Below are positions 40,119-49,254 of a stretch of 64,000 nt of DNA, piece after piece (position 1 is the stretch's first letter; the number at the start of each line of letters is the position of its first letter). The stretch comes from Bacteroidota bacterium. GTDB taxonomy: Bacteria > Bacteroidota > Bacteroidia > Chitinophagales > Saprospiraceae. The stretch covers positions 124,001 through 188,000 of the forward strand of contig WGNL01000008.1 of assembly GCA_016124585.1 (NCBI GenBank). The letters run 5' to 3'. The notes beneath the pieces are model-generated. The model was not told the DNA's origin, did no database searches, and saw only the letters and a program-made list of their open reading frames with translations. The position numbers were made by a program, and so were the translations under genes.

Positions 40119-41876
40119 TTATTTCATCAAAGCCACCTCGGTTCTCCGGTTTTCAGCACGGCCTTGGTGTGAGCCGTTGCTTTGCCGGGGCATCGCTTCA
40201 CCGTAGGAAATCATTTCCATTTGCTCGGCAGGAATGCCTTTCATGCGCAGGTAATCCTTCACAGACTTTGCCCGACGAAGCCCCAGTTCGTAATTGTAGG
40301 CAACAGTTCCCTCTGTATCCGTGTGGCCAGAAATGATGAGGTGTGTCGATGGTTCCTTTTTCATTTGCTCCGCAAAATCATCCAAAAGCGCTTGAAAACT
40401 TGGAGCGATAACGGCCTCATCCGACGTGAAAGTGACGACCACTGCTGGCTCGTTGGCGGCAGCTAGTAAGGCATTTGGGCAACCACCAAACTCTCGAAGT
40501 CCACGTAAATAGGGACATTGGTCGTCAAGGTCCGATAACCCGTCCCTGTCGGTATCGGGGCAGCCATTGAGTTCGGGCTGACCTTTGATGAAGACACATT
40601 CGTCTTCCCGGTCAGCCACACCGTCCTTGTCAGTATCCCGGTCGAAAATGGGGCAGCCGTGGTTTTCGAAATGGCCGAAAATCTCTGGGCAGGAGTCTTC
40701 CTGATCATAAATGCCATCACCATCTCGGTCGTTGCAGCCGTGGAACTGCCGCTGGCCAGGTTCGAGCGGGCATTCGTCGAGGTCATCGTTCAGACCATCC
40801 TTATCTGTGTCGAAAGTGACCTCAGCACCTGCTTCCGGGCAGCCTTGGAGTTCTTTTAGCCCTGCCACTTTGGGACATTTATCGCGGTTATCAAACACAC
40901 CATCGCCATCCGTGTCCTTCAGTTTCTTTTTGGGGTTTTGGTCAAAACGGAGGTACAATCCGAGTTCCAGTGCACCACGCCCACCAGTAGCAGCATCCAG
41001 CCCCGAAACATTTGCATCGTAGCTGGCCCAGATACTTTTATTGCCAATCTCCATGCCCACCTGTACTAGCACCGCATCGCCCATGCGGTAGGCCATTCCA
41101 GCGTTGAAGTCGGCATTTTTATCAAAAGTCCCATTGATTTTTACACCGTAAAGCACCTCCTGATGAACGCCCTGTTTTTGTAGCAAAAAATGTGGCGTGA
41201 GGATAAGGCGATTGTCAATTTTCATGTCCAAGCTGCCATGAATCGTGGTTCGCATGGGCAAGTCGTAGACCTCGCCAAAAAAGCCTTCGTTGGGCAAGTG
41301 GATATGTGACAATGACATGCCCAGGCTGCTTTTCAAATTCCCTGTACTTCCCCATTGGCCTTGCCAAAGCAGGCCAGCACCGAAATCGGCAAATGAGACC
41401 TTGGTCCGGTCGAAAACCTCCCGATTGGGCAAAGAAGCGTCGTAGCCCACCCCATCAGCATATTGGTTGTCGAAAGTGAGCAAGGCCGGATCCACCCGTT
41501 TTTGCAATTTACCAATACCCACTCCTATCGACAACGAGCCTTCCTGCGCCAGCCGCTTGTGATAGGCACCTGTGAACATGGCGGCTGTGGTTTTGAGACT
41601 AGCTGGCCCCGCTTGGTTTTGGTGCAATTGAAAACCCAAACCCACCTGCCTTAATTTTAACTCTGCGGTTGTTCCCATTGTGGTGAAACCGCTCACAATA
41701 CTGTTCCATTGGCTACGGTACTGCACCCCGACTTGCGCATCGTATTTGCCCACCGCCGTCAATGCCGGGTTGAACAACATACCTGCGGGCTGGTAATTGG
41801 ACAAGTTGATGTCCTGTGCAAGCAAACTGGAAGCCACAAGCAAGCAAAGGACGAGTATTTGGTAATTTTTGTTCAT
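40119..41876 (-). CDS. PorP/SprF-type protein fused to TSP3 repeats and OmpA domain
   Basis: Predicted 585-residue outer-membrane protein in three parts. After a signal peptide (VLCLLVASSLLAQ), residues ~20-310 are a PorP/SprF-type beta-barrel (NLSNYQPAGMLFNPALTAVG). Five thrombospondin type 3 repeats follow (DTDGDGVFDNRDKCP and similar). The C-terminal OmpA domain binds peptidoglycan (LIISGHTDTEGTVAYNYELG, with NRRTEVALM at the end). PorP/SprF proteins serve the T9SS and are needed to display partner adhesins with type B sorting domains. The gene before it (44244 to 41938) encodes such a protein, 61 bp upstream. I chose ATG 41876 because it begins the signal peptide. Confidence 0.9.
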   Translation of the reverse strand: MNKNYQILVLCLLVASSLLAQDINLSNYQPAGMLFNPALTAVGKYDAQVGVQYRSQWNSIVSGFTTMGTTAELKLRQVGLGFQLHQNQAGPASLKTTAAMFTGAYHKRLAQEGSLSIGVGIGKLQKRVDPALLTFDNQYADGVGYDASLPNREVFDRTKVSFADFGAGLLWQGQWGSTGNLKSSLGMSLSHIHLPNEGFFGEVYDLPMRTTIHGSLDMKIDNRLILTPHFLLQKQGVHQEVLYGVKINGTFDKNADFNAGMAYRMGDAVLVQVGMEIGNKSIWASYDANVSGLDAATGGRGALELGLYLRFDQNPKKKLKDTDGDGVFDNRDKCPKVAGLKELQGCPEAGAEVTFDTDKDGLNDDLDECPLEPGQRQFHGCNDRDGDGIYDQEDSCPEIFGHFENHGCPIFDRDTDKDGVADREDECVFIKGQPELNGCPDTDRDGLSDLDDQCPYLRGLREFGGCPNALLAAANEPAVVVTFTSDEAVIAPSFQALLDDFAEQMKKEPSTHLIISGHTDTEGTVAYNYELGLRRAKSVKDYLRMKGIPAEQMEMISYGEAMPRQSNGSHQGRAENRRTEVALMK

Positions 41877-41937
41877 TATCAAGGGAGTGGGCTGAATTCG
41901 ACTTAGGTTTTCAAGGAGAGGTGTTATCAAACATGAA

Positions 41938-44244
41938 TCATCGTAGCAAAGTCACCATGCCAGACAGCACCTTTTCTTTTTGATTGGAATTGATTTTCAC
42001 AAAATAGGCGTAGGTCCCGCTCTGCACGGGAAGTCCATTTCGTAAGCCATCCCAACCGGCATCGGGGTTTTCGGACTGAAAAAGGGGCTCGCCCCACTGG
42101 TTGAACACAGCCATGAAAAATGGACCATCTACTTGGCCACGAACCCGGAACTGGTCGTTTTCCCCATCACCGTTTGGGGTAAAAGCATTGGGGATGAAAA
42201 TACCGGGCAGGTCAGGGGCGCTGGTTATTCGGATAAAATCGGACTTGAGCAAACTGTGCCGACAACCAAAAGCATCCTTCGCATTTAGCGCTACCGAATA
42301 TTGCCCCTCCACATCGTAACGATGGGTTGGGCTGGGCTGTGTGGAGCTGTTTAGCGCACCCGTATTCGGATCGCCAAACTGCCACTCAAATGCTACAGGT
42401 TGGTCATTGCCAATGCTGCTGAAAGTTATGGATTGGCCCACTGGCGCAATGCGTTGCGAAGCACCAAAATCATAGGAAGGCACTGGTGCGGCTTGTACTT
42501 CCAATTCATTGGAAAGTGCCGTGATGCCCGTGCTGGGGTCAGTGGCTTGTACTTGATAAACACCAATTTCGCTGACTTCCAAGGTCGGAGCCGTTTGGCC
42601 AGCAATGTGCCATCCGTCCTTTAACCACTGGTTGCCAGTGGGTGAGGATGATTTCAAAACAAGCGTCCCACCTGAGCAAAGTAATTGGCCAGCTTGGGCA
42701 ATGATGGTGAGCACATCAGGCAAGGGAGTTACCTGCACAGCTAGAATTTGCGACATGCTAGTACAGCCGCTGGCGGTTAGTTCGACGAAGTAATCACCTG
42801 ACGTTGTGACCGTGATGGTTTGCGTAGCTTCTCCATTCGACCAAAGTAACTGACCTGTACCGCCAGCAATTAAGATGAATGAATCACCTTCGTAAAAATT
42901 GAGTGGCCCAACGGCGGAAATGCTGACTGTTGGTATTTCGGTAATGTTGATGGCAATCAGGTTTGAAGAAAGCACTTGCCCCAAATAGTCCGTCTCTGCT
43001 TTGATAGTATGTGGCCCCGGCGTCAATTGCGAAGCAGAAAAGCTACTGGAAGTGTCGCTTTGTATCATGGTTCCATCCAGATAGAATCGGTAATTGTTGA
43101 AAATTTGCGGCGCAGCGGAAAGGTTAAGGGCATCGCCTTCACAAATTTCCGTAGAGCCGTTCAAATTGACCAGTGAAAGGCTGATGGGTGGCGCAGCATC
43201 CAAATTTAGCTCCCGAACGACGTGGTTGTATGAGTCGCAAACAAAAACGCTTTTTGTTTTGGTGGACCAAGTGAGTCCGGTAGTTCCTTTGAAAGCAGCA
43301 GTGCTGCCTTGGCCGTCTTGGTATCCAGGAACTTGAGGATTGCCCACTACGGTAGAAACCACACCGTTTGGTTCTATTTTGCGGATAACGTAATTGTAAC
43401 CATCGGCCACGAACACATTGCCGTCATCATCCACTGTCACATCCCACGGATAATTGAACATCGCATCCGAGGAAGGACCATTGGCGTGGCCTTGAATGCC
43501 ATTTCCGGCGAGGGTTGTCACAATGCCCTGTGGGGTCACCTTCCTTATCTTGTGGTTCCACTCATCAGCCACAAGGATATTGCCAGCGTGGTCTATGGTC
43601 AGGCCATAGGGCCGCCAAAACTGTGCATCCGTCCCAGTACCGTCCGCATCGCCGGGGATATAGGCCATACCCGCCACTGTTGTTACGAAACCATCCGTTG
43701 AGACTTTTCGGATGATATTAGTCAGATGGTCTGCCACGTAAAGATTGCCAAAAGCATCAATCTCGATGCCCGTAGGATTGCCGAAGGTGGAAGAAAGTGC
43801 AAGTCCGTTGCTGGTGCCGTAGTTCCCAGTGCCAGCAATGGTTTCCACTTTACCGCTGAGGGTTATTTTACGGATTTTGTTGTTTTTGGTATCAGCGACG
43901 TACACCACACCATCGGGAGTGGCGCAAATACCCAGTGGCTCATGGAAACGTGCAGCGCTACCAATGCCATCGTTGCTGCCACTTATCCCAGCAGTTCCGG
44001 CTAGGGTTGTCACCGTATGGGTGTTGGTATCCAAAATTCGGATGACATGGTTGTTCTGGTCGGCAATAAAAATATGCCCAAGCGTATCGGCTGCAATGCC
44101 ATGTGGGTTGAAAAAGCGAGAACTGAGCGCTGGCCCATCATTGGAGCCAGGCGTCTCTACTACGCCAGCCACAGTCGTAACCCACTGCGCATTCGCCATT
44201 GCGAAGCACGACAGTAAGGTAAGTGTGATGACGATTTTCTGCAT
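41938..44244 (-). CDS. NHL-repeat surface protein with type B T9SS sorting domain
   Basis: Predicted 768-residue secreted protein. Signal peptide MQKIVITLTLLSCFAMANAQ (start ATG 44244). At ~25-370 lie about six NHL repeats (FFNPHGIAADTLGHIFIADQNNHVIRI and similar), forming a beta-propeller. Ig-like segments and a PKD domain (ITFSSIGNDQPVAFEWQFGDPN) follow. The gliding-motility type sorting domain ends the protein (IPNAFTPNGDGENDQFRV ... VLSGMVTLLR). Type B proteins of this kind need a PorP/SprF partner, which is the next gene. It lies under locus-2 promoter site C-minus, so it should be made together with the polysaccharide. Confidence 0.92.
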   Translation of the reverse strand: MQKIVITLTLLSCFAMANAQWVTTVAGVVETPGSNDGPALSSRFFNPHGIAADTLGHIFIADQNNHVIRILDTNTHTVTTLAGTAGISGSNDGIGSAARFHEPLGICATPDGVVYVADTKNNKIRKITLSGKVETIAGTGNYGTSNGLALSSTFGNPTGIEIDAFGNLYVADHLTNIIRKVSTDGFVTTVAGMAYIPGDADGTGTDAQFWRPYGLTIDHAGNILVADEWNHKIRKVTPQGIVTTLAGNGIQGHANGPSSDAMFNYPWDVTVDDDGNVFVADGYNYVIRKIEPNGVVSTVVGNPQVPGYQDGQGSTAAFKGTTGLTWSTKTKSVFVCDSYNHVVRELNLDAAPPISLSLVNLNGSTEICEGDALNLSAAPQIFNNYRFYLDGTMIQSDTSSSFSASQLTPGPHTIKAETDYLGQVLSSNLIAINITEIPTVSISAVGPLNFYEGDSFILIAGGTGQLLWSNGEATQTITVTTSGDYFVELTASGCTSMSQILAVQVTPLPDVLTIIAQAGQLLCSGGTLVLKSSSPTGNQWLKDGWHIAGQTAPTLEVSEIGVYQVQATDPSTGITALSNELEVQAAPVPSYDFGASQRIAPVGQSITFSSIGNDQPVAFEWQFGDPNTGALNSSTQPSPTHRYDVEGQYSVALNAKDAFGCRHSLLKSDFIRITSAPDLPGIFIPNAFTPNGDGENDQFRVRGQVDGPFFMAVFNQWGEPLFQSENPDAGWDGLRNGLPVQSGTYAYFVKINSNQKEKVLSGMVTLLR

Positions 44245-44272
44245 GAGCCAATTCTGCTTTGCAATTGCAAAA

Positions 44273-44375
44273 GAGAAATGCACGCCATTTTTTAAAATAT
44301 TGAATATCAATGATTTACAAGGAAAAACAAAACACTATTTTCCAATTTTGGGAAGACATTTATGGTTTTGGGAAT
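44273..44375 (-). promoter_or_regulatory. Locus-2 sigma-54-type promoter of NHL protein operon (site C-minus)
   Basis: On the minus strand: ATTCCCAAAACC (from 44375) and a second CTTCCCAAAATTGGAA 20 nt later, 62 nt from the first C to TTGATATTCAA (44310-44300), then 12 nt to TGGCGTG (44287-44281). The -12 position (TC) is a poor match. ATG 44244 follows. Confidence 0.6.
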
Positions 44376-44515
44376 GCCTGAGCAAGTGAATTCCAAAGCT
44401 TGAAGGCGTTAATCTTTGAACAATGCGCTGCCCCACAGCGCATTTCATGGCAAGATTTTGAATTTGGTGACTAGCATTTCTGTTCCCCAAAACGCTCCCA
44501 AAACAGGAGCCTATT

Positions 44516-44619
44516 TTTCCCACCTATTGTCCCAAATTCCAAAAACGGGAACGATTCTCGAAAACAAATTTTCCCAACTAACTGAAAATCAATGACTTGC
44601 ATTTTGGCATTTTTCAGGT
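44516..44619 (+). promoter_or_regulatory. Locus-2 sigma-54-type promoter of DUF1972 glycosyltransferase (site C-plus)
   Basis: TTTCCCA at 44516 and further TCCCA/GGGAA half-sites to 44552, 63 nt from the first C to CTGAAAATCAA (44582-44592), then 12 nt to TGGCATT (44605-44611), with GG-N10-GT. ATG 44653 follows 33 nt after it. It lies back to back with site C-minus. Confidence 0.68.
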
Positions 44620-44652
44620 AATGCTATTTCGGAATTTTATTCAATAAAAACT

Positions 44653-45858
44653 ATGACAAGTCAGAACACCAAGTTAGGCATTATCGGCACTGTTGGAGTA
44701 CCCGCTAAATACGGCGGATTCGAAACACTCGCCCAACAACTGGCACTCAACCTTCGGGGAGAGTATGAACCAACGGTTTATTGCAGCGCAAAAAACTACA
44801 CCAAACAAGAGCGGGTTGCCAATTGGAATGGTATCAAGCTCTTTTACTTGCCTTTTAGTGCCAATGGTCCACAGAGCGTTATCTACGATATTGTTTCGAT
44901 GATACACGCAATGATTTTTATGGACGTAATGCTTGTACTTGGCGTTTCTGGCGGCATATTCCTTCCTATTGTTAAGCTGTTTGCCCCAAGTAAGCAAGTC
45001 GTTGTCAACTTAGACGGCCTTGAATGGAGGCGGGCAAAATGGCAGGGATTTGCGAAGCGGTTTCTGAAATTCAGTGAAAAAATAGCCGTGCGTTATGCTG
45101 ATGAACTCGTGACTGACAATGCCGCCATCCAACGTTACGTGCTAGAAATGTACGGTGCTACAAGCCGCCTTATCGAGTATGGTGCCGACCATGCAGAGGC
45201 AGTTCAAATCCAGCCTGACTTCGTCCAAAAACATCCTTTCCTTACAACAGACTATGCCTTTAAGGTGTGCAGAATAGAACCGGAAAATAATATCCACTTG
45301 GTGCTGGAGGCATTTGCAAGATATGAAAAAATGCCGCTCGTGCTGGTCGGCAATTGGGAGCATAGCCCCTATGGCCATGAGTTGCGCCTACTTTATCGGC
45401 AGTATAAAAACCTTTACCTGTTAGACCCCATTTATGAACCGCAGGAATTGGACATGCTTCGCTCCAATTGTATGATGTATGTGCATGGCCATAGTGCAGG
45501 CGGTACCAACCCTTCCCTAGTTGAAGCGATGTACTTGGGGCTTCCGGTGCTGTCGTTTGGAGCGATTTACAACCGCATCACCACGCAGGAGCGTGCACTT
45601 TTCTTCGAAACTGTGGAGGAACTTATCGATATTTTGAAACAAATACCAAGGATGGACCTCAGCGAAATTGCACATGACTTGAAATGGATCGCCGATATTA
45701 GGTACAATTGGCCAACTATTTCACAAAAATACAGCATGGCCTTCCGGGGCGCCGAGCGGGAACTTACGCCTGCACTTGATTCCGAATTGGCTTTGGCGCT
45801 TCAACGTATATCGGATTGGGCTCCAGTTGGTGTTTATCCAGTGAATAGGATTGGGTAA
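44653..45858 (+). CDS. DUF1972-type glycosyltransferase
   Basis: Predicted 401-residue GT-B fold enzyme. The N-terminal DUF1972 domain is recognised by LGIIGTVGVPAKYGGFETLAQQL and the NLDGLEWRRAKW segment, typical of rhamnosyl- and related transferases of polysaccharide loci (WchF-like). The C-terminal GT4 domain has KVCRIEPENNIHLVLEAF and HSAGGTNPSLVEAMYLGLPVLSF. Donor sugar is not certain. It is a single-gene unit divergent from the NHL-protein operon and driven by its own locus-2 promoter. Confidence 0.93.
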   Translation: MTSQNTKLGIIGTVGVPAKYGGFETLAQQLALNLRGEYEPTVYCSAKNYTKQERVANWNGIKLFYLPFSANGPQSVIYDIVSMIHAMIFMDVMLVLGVSGGIFLPIVKLFAPSKQVVVNLDGLEWRRAKWQGFAKRFLKFSEKIAVRYADELVTDNAAIQRYVLEMYGATSRLIEYGADHAEAVQIQPDFVQKHPFLTTDYAFKVCRIEPENNIHLVLEAFARYEKMPLVLVGNWEHSPYGHELRLLYRQYKNLYLLDPIYEPQELDMLRSNCMMYVHGHSAGGTNPSLVEAMYLGLPVLSFGAIYNRITTQERALFFETVEELIDILKQIPRMDLSEIAHDLKWIADIRYNWPTISQKYSMAFRGAERELTPALDSELALALQRISDWAPVGVYPVNRIG

Positions 45859-46277
45859 ATTTAATTTTCAAGAAAGCTTCAAGTGAACCTGAAAAACTGA
45901 TCTGGGCCACTTTTAAAGCTGCTCGGAACTCACACCAAAACATGGATTATTGCCTTTAGGTAATGTCCCTCACCATCAATTTGGCAAGACCATAAAGGTA
46001 TTTACGAAGCATGCTGCCCTTGGATTTACAGGGCTAAATTCGAAGAGTAACCGTTTTTGGATACTCTCGCAACCATGATTTTCACTCTAATTTCTATCAA
46101 TGCCTAAAACCTAATAGGCGGCATTAACGGCTTGGCAGGAGACCTTTACACTATTTGCCAGATATTTGGCATTGTACTTTGCCTACGTTGCGAAGATCAA
46201 ACAGCGATTTGTTAGCCATGTATAAAAAGGCTAGGTGTGAGCCTTGGTAGAATGATTCTGTAAGTTTAATTGAAATA
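45859..46277. other. Gene-free 419-bp interval
   Basis: Lies between the ends of two convergent genes, the DUF1972 glycosyltransferase and the NtrC-type regulator. I see no coding pattern, no clear intrinsic terminator and no recognised RNA. Base composition is close to that of the other spacers. It may be a remnant of a lost gene. Confidence 0.5.
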
Positions 46278-47654
46278 TTAGCTGTACACGCTTCGCTGTT
46301 GCTTTCCGTTATCAGCCAACATTCTGTAAATAGTGGATTTACCGATATCCAGTTTTTTCGCCACCAACAACACATCGTTGTTGTAACGTTCGAGGTAGTG
46401 GTTGATAATACGGTTTTTATACTCTTCCAAGGTAAGTGTCTCGCTGAGAAATGCAGCTTCTTTCCGCACGCTGTTGAAACGGATATCACTTGCCTCCACA
46501 GCGCCATTGCTAGCCATGACTGCCGCCAATTCCATCTGGGCCTTCAATTCCCGTACATTGCCTGGGTAGGCATAGTCCAGCATTTTGGCTTTAGCCTCTT
46601 TGGATAATTGCATGTCCCCAAGGCCGTTGGCTTGTGCGAAACTGTCCAGGAAAAACTGACCCAATAAAATGATATCGTTGGAACGCTCTCGAAGTGGCGG
46701 CATGCTGATGTTCAGTCCAAGGAGCCGGTAGTAGAGGTCTTCCCGAAAATTGCCACGCTGCACTTCGTCCGCCAAACTGCGGTTAGTGGCTGTGATGAGC
46801 CTAGCATCGAAAGGGATTGGAGCATCGCCGCCAACCCGCATGATTTCCCGTTCTTGAAGTACCCGCAGGAGCTTTGCCTGCATGTTCATGTCCATTTCCC
46901 CAATTTCATCAAGGAAAAGCGTACCGCCATCCGCCTGTTCGAATTGGCCTTTTTTTCGGGCAATTGCACCAGTGAATGCCCCTTTTTCATACCCAAAAAG
47001 CTCACTTTCGAGTAGCTCCTTCGGGATAGCACTCATGTTCACCGCAACGAAAGGGCCATTGTATCTGGTCGAATTTTGGTGGATGGATTTGGCTACGAGT
47101 TCTTTGCCAGTACCGGTTTCACCTACAACCGAAACCGTGATATTGGTAGAAGTTGCCTTTTCCATCAGCTCAAATACCTCCGCCATGGGCTTGCTATTCC
47201 CCAGAATATCAGTACCAAAAGCTGGCTTTCCCATAGGAACTGGCTTTGCATTAGCTGTCGCCACGCTTTCCTGAATTTCAGTTTTGATACTGTTGAGGGT
47301 GTGGAGCAGCCGCTCTTTGGTTTCCTCATCTTTGGTGATATAATCCGAGGCACCCAATTTCAGCAGCCGTACGGCGGTCGCCACATCCAATTGGCCAGAG
47401 AGCACAATGACATGTGTATCTGGGCTTTGTTGCTTGATTTTGAGAAGCAACGCTTCTCCTTCCGAATCGGGTAGTGAATAATCAAGGGAAACGATGTCAG
47501 GCTTTTCCTGGATGCGCTGCAAAAGCGCTTGCCCGGTGTTGAACACGACTACTTCATGGTCAGGATTTATGCCCATCACGTACTTCACAAGGCGTTGGTA
47601 AAGGGGGTCGTCTTCAACTACGAAAATTCGTGTAGATTGCTTCTTTACTTTCAT
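46278..47654 (-). CDS. NtrC-family sigma-54-dependent response regulator, locus 2
   Basis: Predicted 458-residue activator. The receiver has Glu14-Asp15-Asp16, acceptor Asp58 (DIVSLDYSLPDSEG) and Lys108 (YITKDEE). The AAA+ domain has Walker A GETGTGKE (178-185), the exact sigma-54 loop GAFTGA (225-230), Walker B FLDEIGEM and the NVREL motif. The C-terminal Fis-type helix-turn-helix is in NDVLLVAKKLDIGKSTIYRML. It lies centrally among six genes or operons whose promoters share TTCCCA sites ~85-97 nt before a TGGCA-like element, the usual distance for NtrC-type binding sites, so it is the leading candidate for their activator. No cognate kinase is adjacent. Confidence 0.95.
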   Translation of the reverse strand: MKVKKQSTRIFVVEDDPLYQRLVKYVMGINPDHEVVVFNTGQALLQRIQEKPDIVSLDYSLPDSEGEALLLKIKQQSPDTHVIVLSGQLDVATAVRLLKLGASDYITKDEETKERLLHTLNSIKTEIQESVATANAKPVPMGKPAFGTDILGNSKPMAEVFELMEKATSTNITVSVVGETGTGKELVAKSIHQNSTRYNGPFVAVNMSAIPKELLESELFGYEKGAFTGAIARKKGQFEQADGGTLFLDEIGEMDMNMQAKLLRVLQEREIMRVGGDAPIPFDARLITATNRSLADEVQRGNFREDLYYRLLGLNISMPPLRERSNDIILLGQFFLDSFAQANGLGDMQLSKEAKAKMLDYAYPGNVRELKAQMELAAVMASNGAVEASDIRFNSVRKEAAFLSETLTLEEYKNRIINHYLERYNNDVLLVAKKLDIGKSTIYRMLADNGKQQRSVYS

Positions 47655-47717
47655 GCGCTACTGTGGAAGGGGGGATAGGGTGCATCAATCGAGGGTATGC
47701 ATCCTTTACAAATTGCA

Positions 47718-47820
47718 TTCCCATTTTTGGATTTTCATTCCAAATGGGGGAAATTAGGTAGGGAAAACATAATTTAAATAATTGATTTTCAATGCATTGC
47801 AAAAAAGGCATTAAAATAGA
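47718..47820 (+). promoter_or_regulatory. Locus-2 sigma-54-type promoter of nucleotide-kinase-like operon (site B)
   Basis: TTCCCATTTTTGGA with the facing TTCCAAATGGGGGAA (47718-47752), 62 nt from the first C to TTGATTTTCAA (47782-47792), then 13 nt to AGGCATT. The -12 reads GA. The predicted transcript start is almost at the GTG 47833, so the message may be leaderless. It also lies upstream of the divergent regulator gene. Confidence 0.58.
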
Positions 47821-47832
47821 CTTCTCTCATGT

Positions 47833-49254
47833 GTGACAAACTCATCCATCATACTGAACGACCGTTTCTTTTTCATTCAAACCTTGTTTGGCTTCCTTGC
47901 CAGTGTCGAATATGTGTGGCTGAAAGCGGTTTTCCCAAAACCGGAAGAAACACCAGAGCAGTCTGACATCGACTTGCTGGTACATGAAGCTGACTGGCCA
48001 AGCCTGCTTTTTTTCATCAGCAAACAGGCCTGTGTCACCCATTGCGAAGCGACTCGAAAAAATGATGCGACCTACCTCCGTCTCCAATTTCAAGATGGCT
48101 CAAAACTAAAGCTAGACTTACTATCTGCGCTGGTTCGCAAGCAGTTCAGCTACTTACCTAACCACTATCTGCTCGCTAACCTGCAAAGGAACGGTGGTAT
48201 CGTTACCTACACTCCTCAGGTGCTGTTGGAGCACGTACTTTTTTTCAATTTCCTCAACCATGCTGGGCTTCCACCGAAATACGTGCAGTATTTTGGAGCA
48301 ATGAGCATTGCGGAGCAAAAAAAGCTGGTCAACTTTATAAACGTCAAGTACGGCACTAGCTTCGCTGATTTTCAGGGGATGTCCATTTTCAAAAAAACAG
48401 AAAAAGCACGCTTCTTAACATACTTAAGGTCTCAGCCAGAGAACCGGTTAATCGCACGGATTCGGAATTATGCGGATTATTTGGCAAGCCAATTTTGGAA
48501 CAAAAAAATACCAACACCAAGAATCGTTACCTTCTCAGGTGTGGATGGTGCAGGAAAAAGTACCTTGCTTAACGACCTAAAAACTGTGCTAACCGAGCGG
48601 CTTGGCCAACGGGTTGTCACCCTAAGACACCGCCCTTCGCTGCTGCCAATCCTCAGCGCCATTACCCACGGCAAACAAGCTGCGGAGGCACGTGCCACTA
48701 CCCAATTGCCCCGACAGGGCAACAATGGCAGTACATTAAGTTCTCTGTTGCGGTTCGGTTATTACTACGCTGATTATTTTTTCGGACAGGTGTACATCTG
48801 GCTGCGCTACCTGTTGCCCGGTTACACGGTTGTCTACGACCGTTATTACTTCGACTTCATTGTGGATGGTAAGCGTTCCAATATCTCACTAAGCGAGAAT
48901 TTACCCAGATTTTTCTTCCGCTTCCTTGCGAAACCCGGCCTGAACATCTTCCTCCATGCCAGTCCAGACACCATTTTACAACGTAAAAAAGAGCTGCCAC
49001 GAGCTGATATTGAGCAAATGACCATGCAGTACATGGCACTTTTTGAGGAACTGAAAACAAAGTCCCGAAGCCAGTACATCTGCATCGAAAATCTTGACCG
49101 GATGGCTACGCTGGAGACCATTTTGGCTCATTATTTTTTGGGGAATTTGGACTACAAAAAACCAATGATTGAAGCTACTCCAAGCTCAAAAGTCAAAGCC
49201 TCCATTCGTAAATCCCAAATCGCAAACCCAACTGCCGTTCTAGAATCATGTTGA
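47833..49254 (+). CDS. Nucleotidyltransferase-like and thymidylate-kinase-like two-domain protein
   Basis: Predicted 473-residue cytoplasmic protein. Residues 1-~200 resemble a nucleotidyltransferase or its substrate-binding part (EQSDIDLLVHEADWPSLL; a GS motif is not visible). Residues ~228-440 are a P-loop kinase domain like thymidylate kinase, with Walker A SGVDGAGKSTLL (~236-245), VVYDRYYFDF and a lid-like LPRADIEQM region. Such proteins occur in polysaccharide loci, but their substrate is unknown. The start is a GTG (47833). Its end overlaps the acyltransferase start by 7 bp, so it heads a coupled four-gene run. Confidence 0.72.
   Translation: MTNSSIILNDRFFFIQTLFGFLASVEYVWLKAVFPKPEETPEQSDIDLLVHEADWPSLLFFISKQACVTHCEATRKNDATYLRLQFQDGSKLKLDLLSALVRKQFSYLPNHYLLANLQRNGGIVTYTPQVLLEHVLFFNFLNHAGLPPKYVQYFGAMSIAEQKKLVNFINVKYGTSFADFQGMSIFKKTEKARFLTYLRSQPENRLIARIRNYADYLASQFWNKKIPTPRIVTFSGVDGAGKSTLLNDLKTVLTERLGQRVVTLRHRPSLLPILSAITHGKQAAEARATTQLPRQGNNGSTLSSLLRFGYYYADYFFGQVYIWLRYLLPGYTVVYDRYYFDFIVDGKRSNISLSENLPRFFFRFLAKPGLNIFLHASPDTILQRKKELPRADIEQMTMQYMALFEELKTKSRSQYICIENLDRMATLETILAHYFLGNLDYKKPMIEATPSSKVKASIRKSQIANPTAVLESC

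Noticed and set aside
45859-46277. Small RNA or lost gene in the 419-bp spacer
   Set aside because: No hairpin with a T-run, no promoter pair and no coding pattern could be shown.
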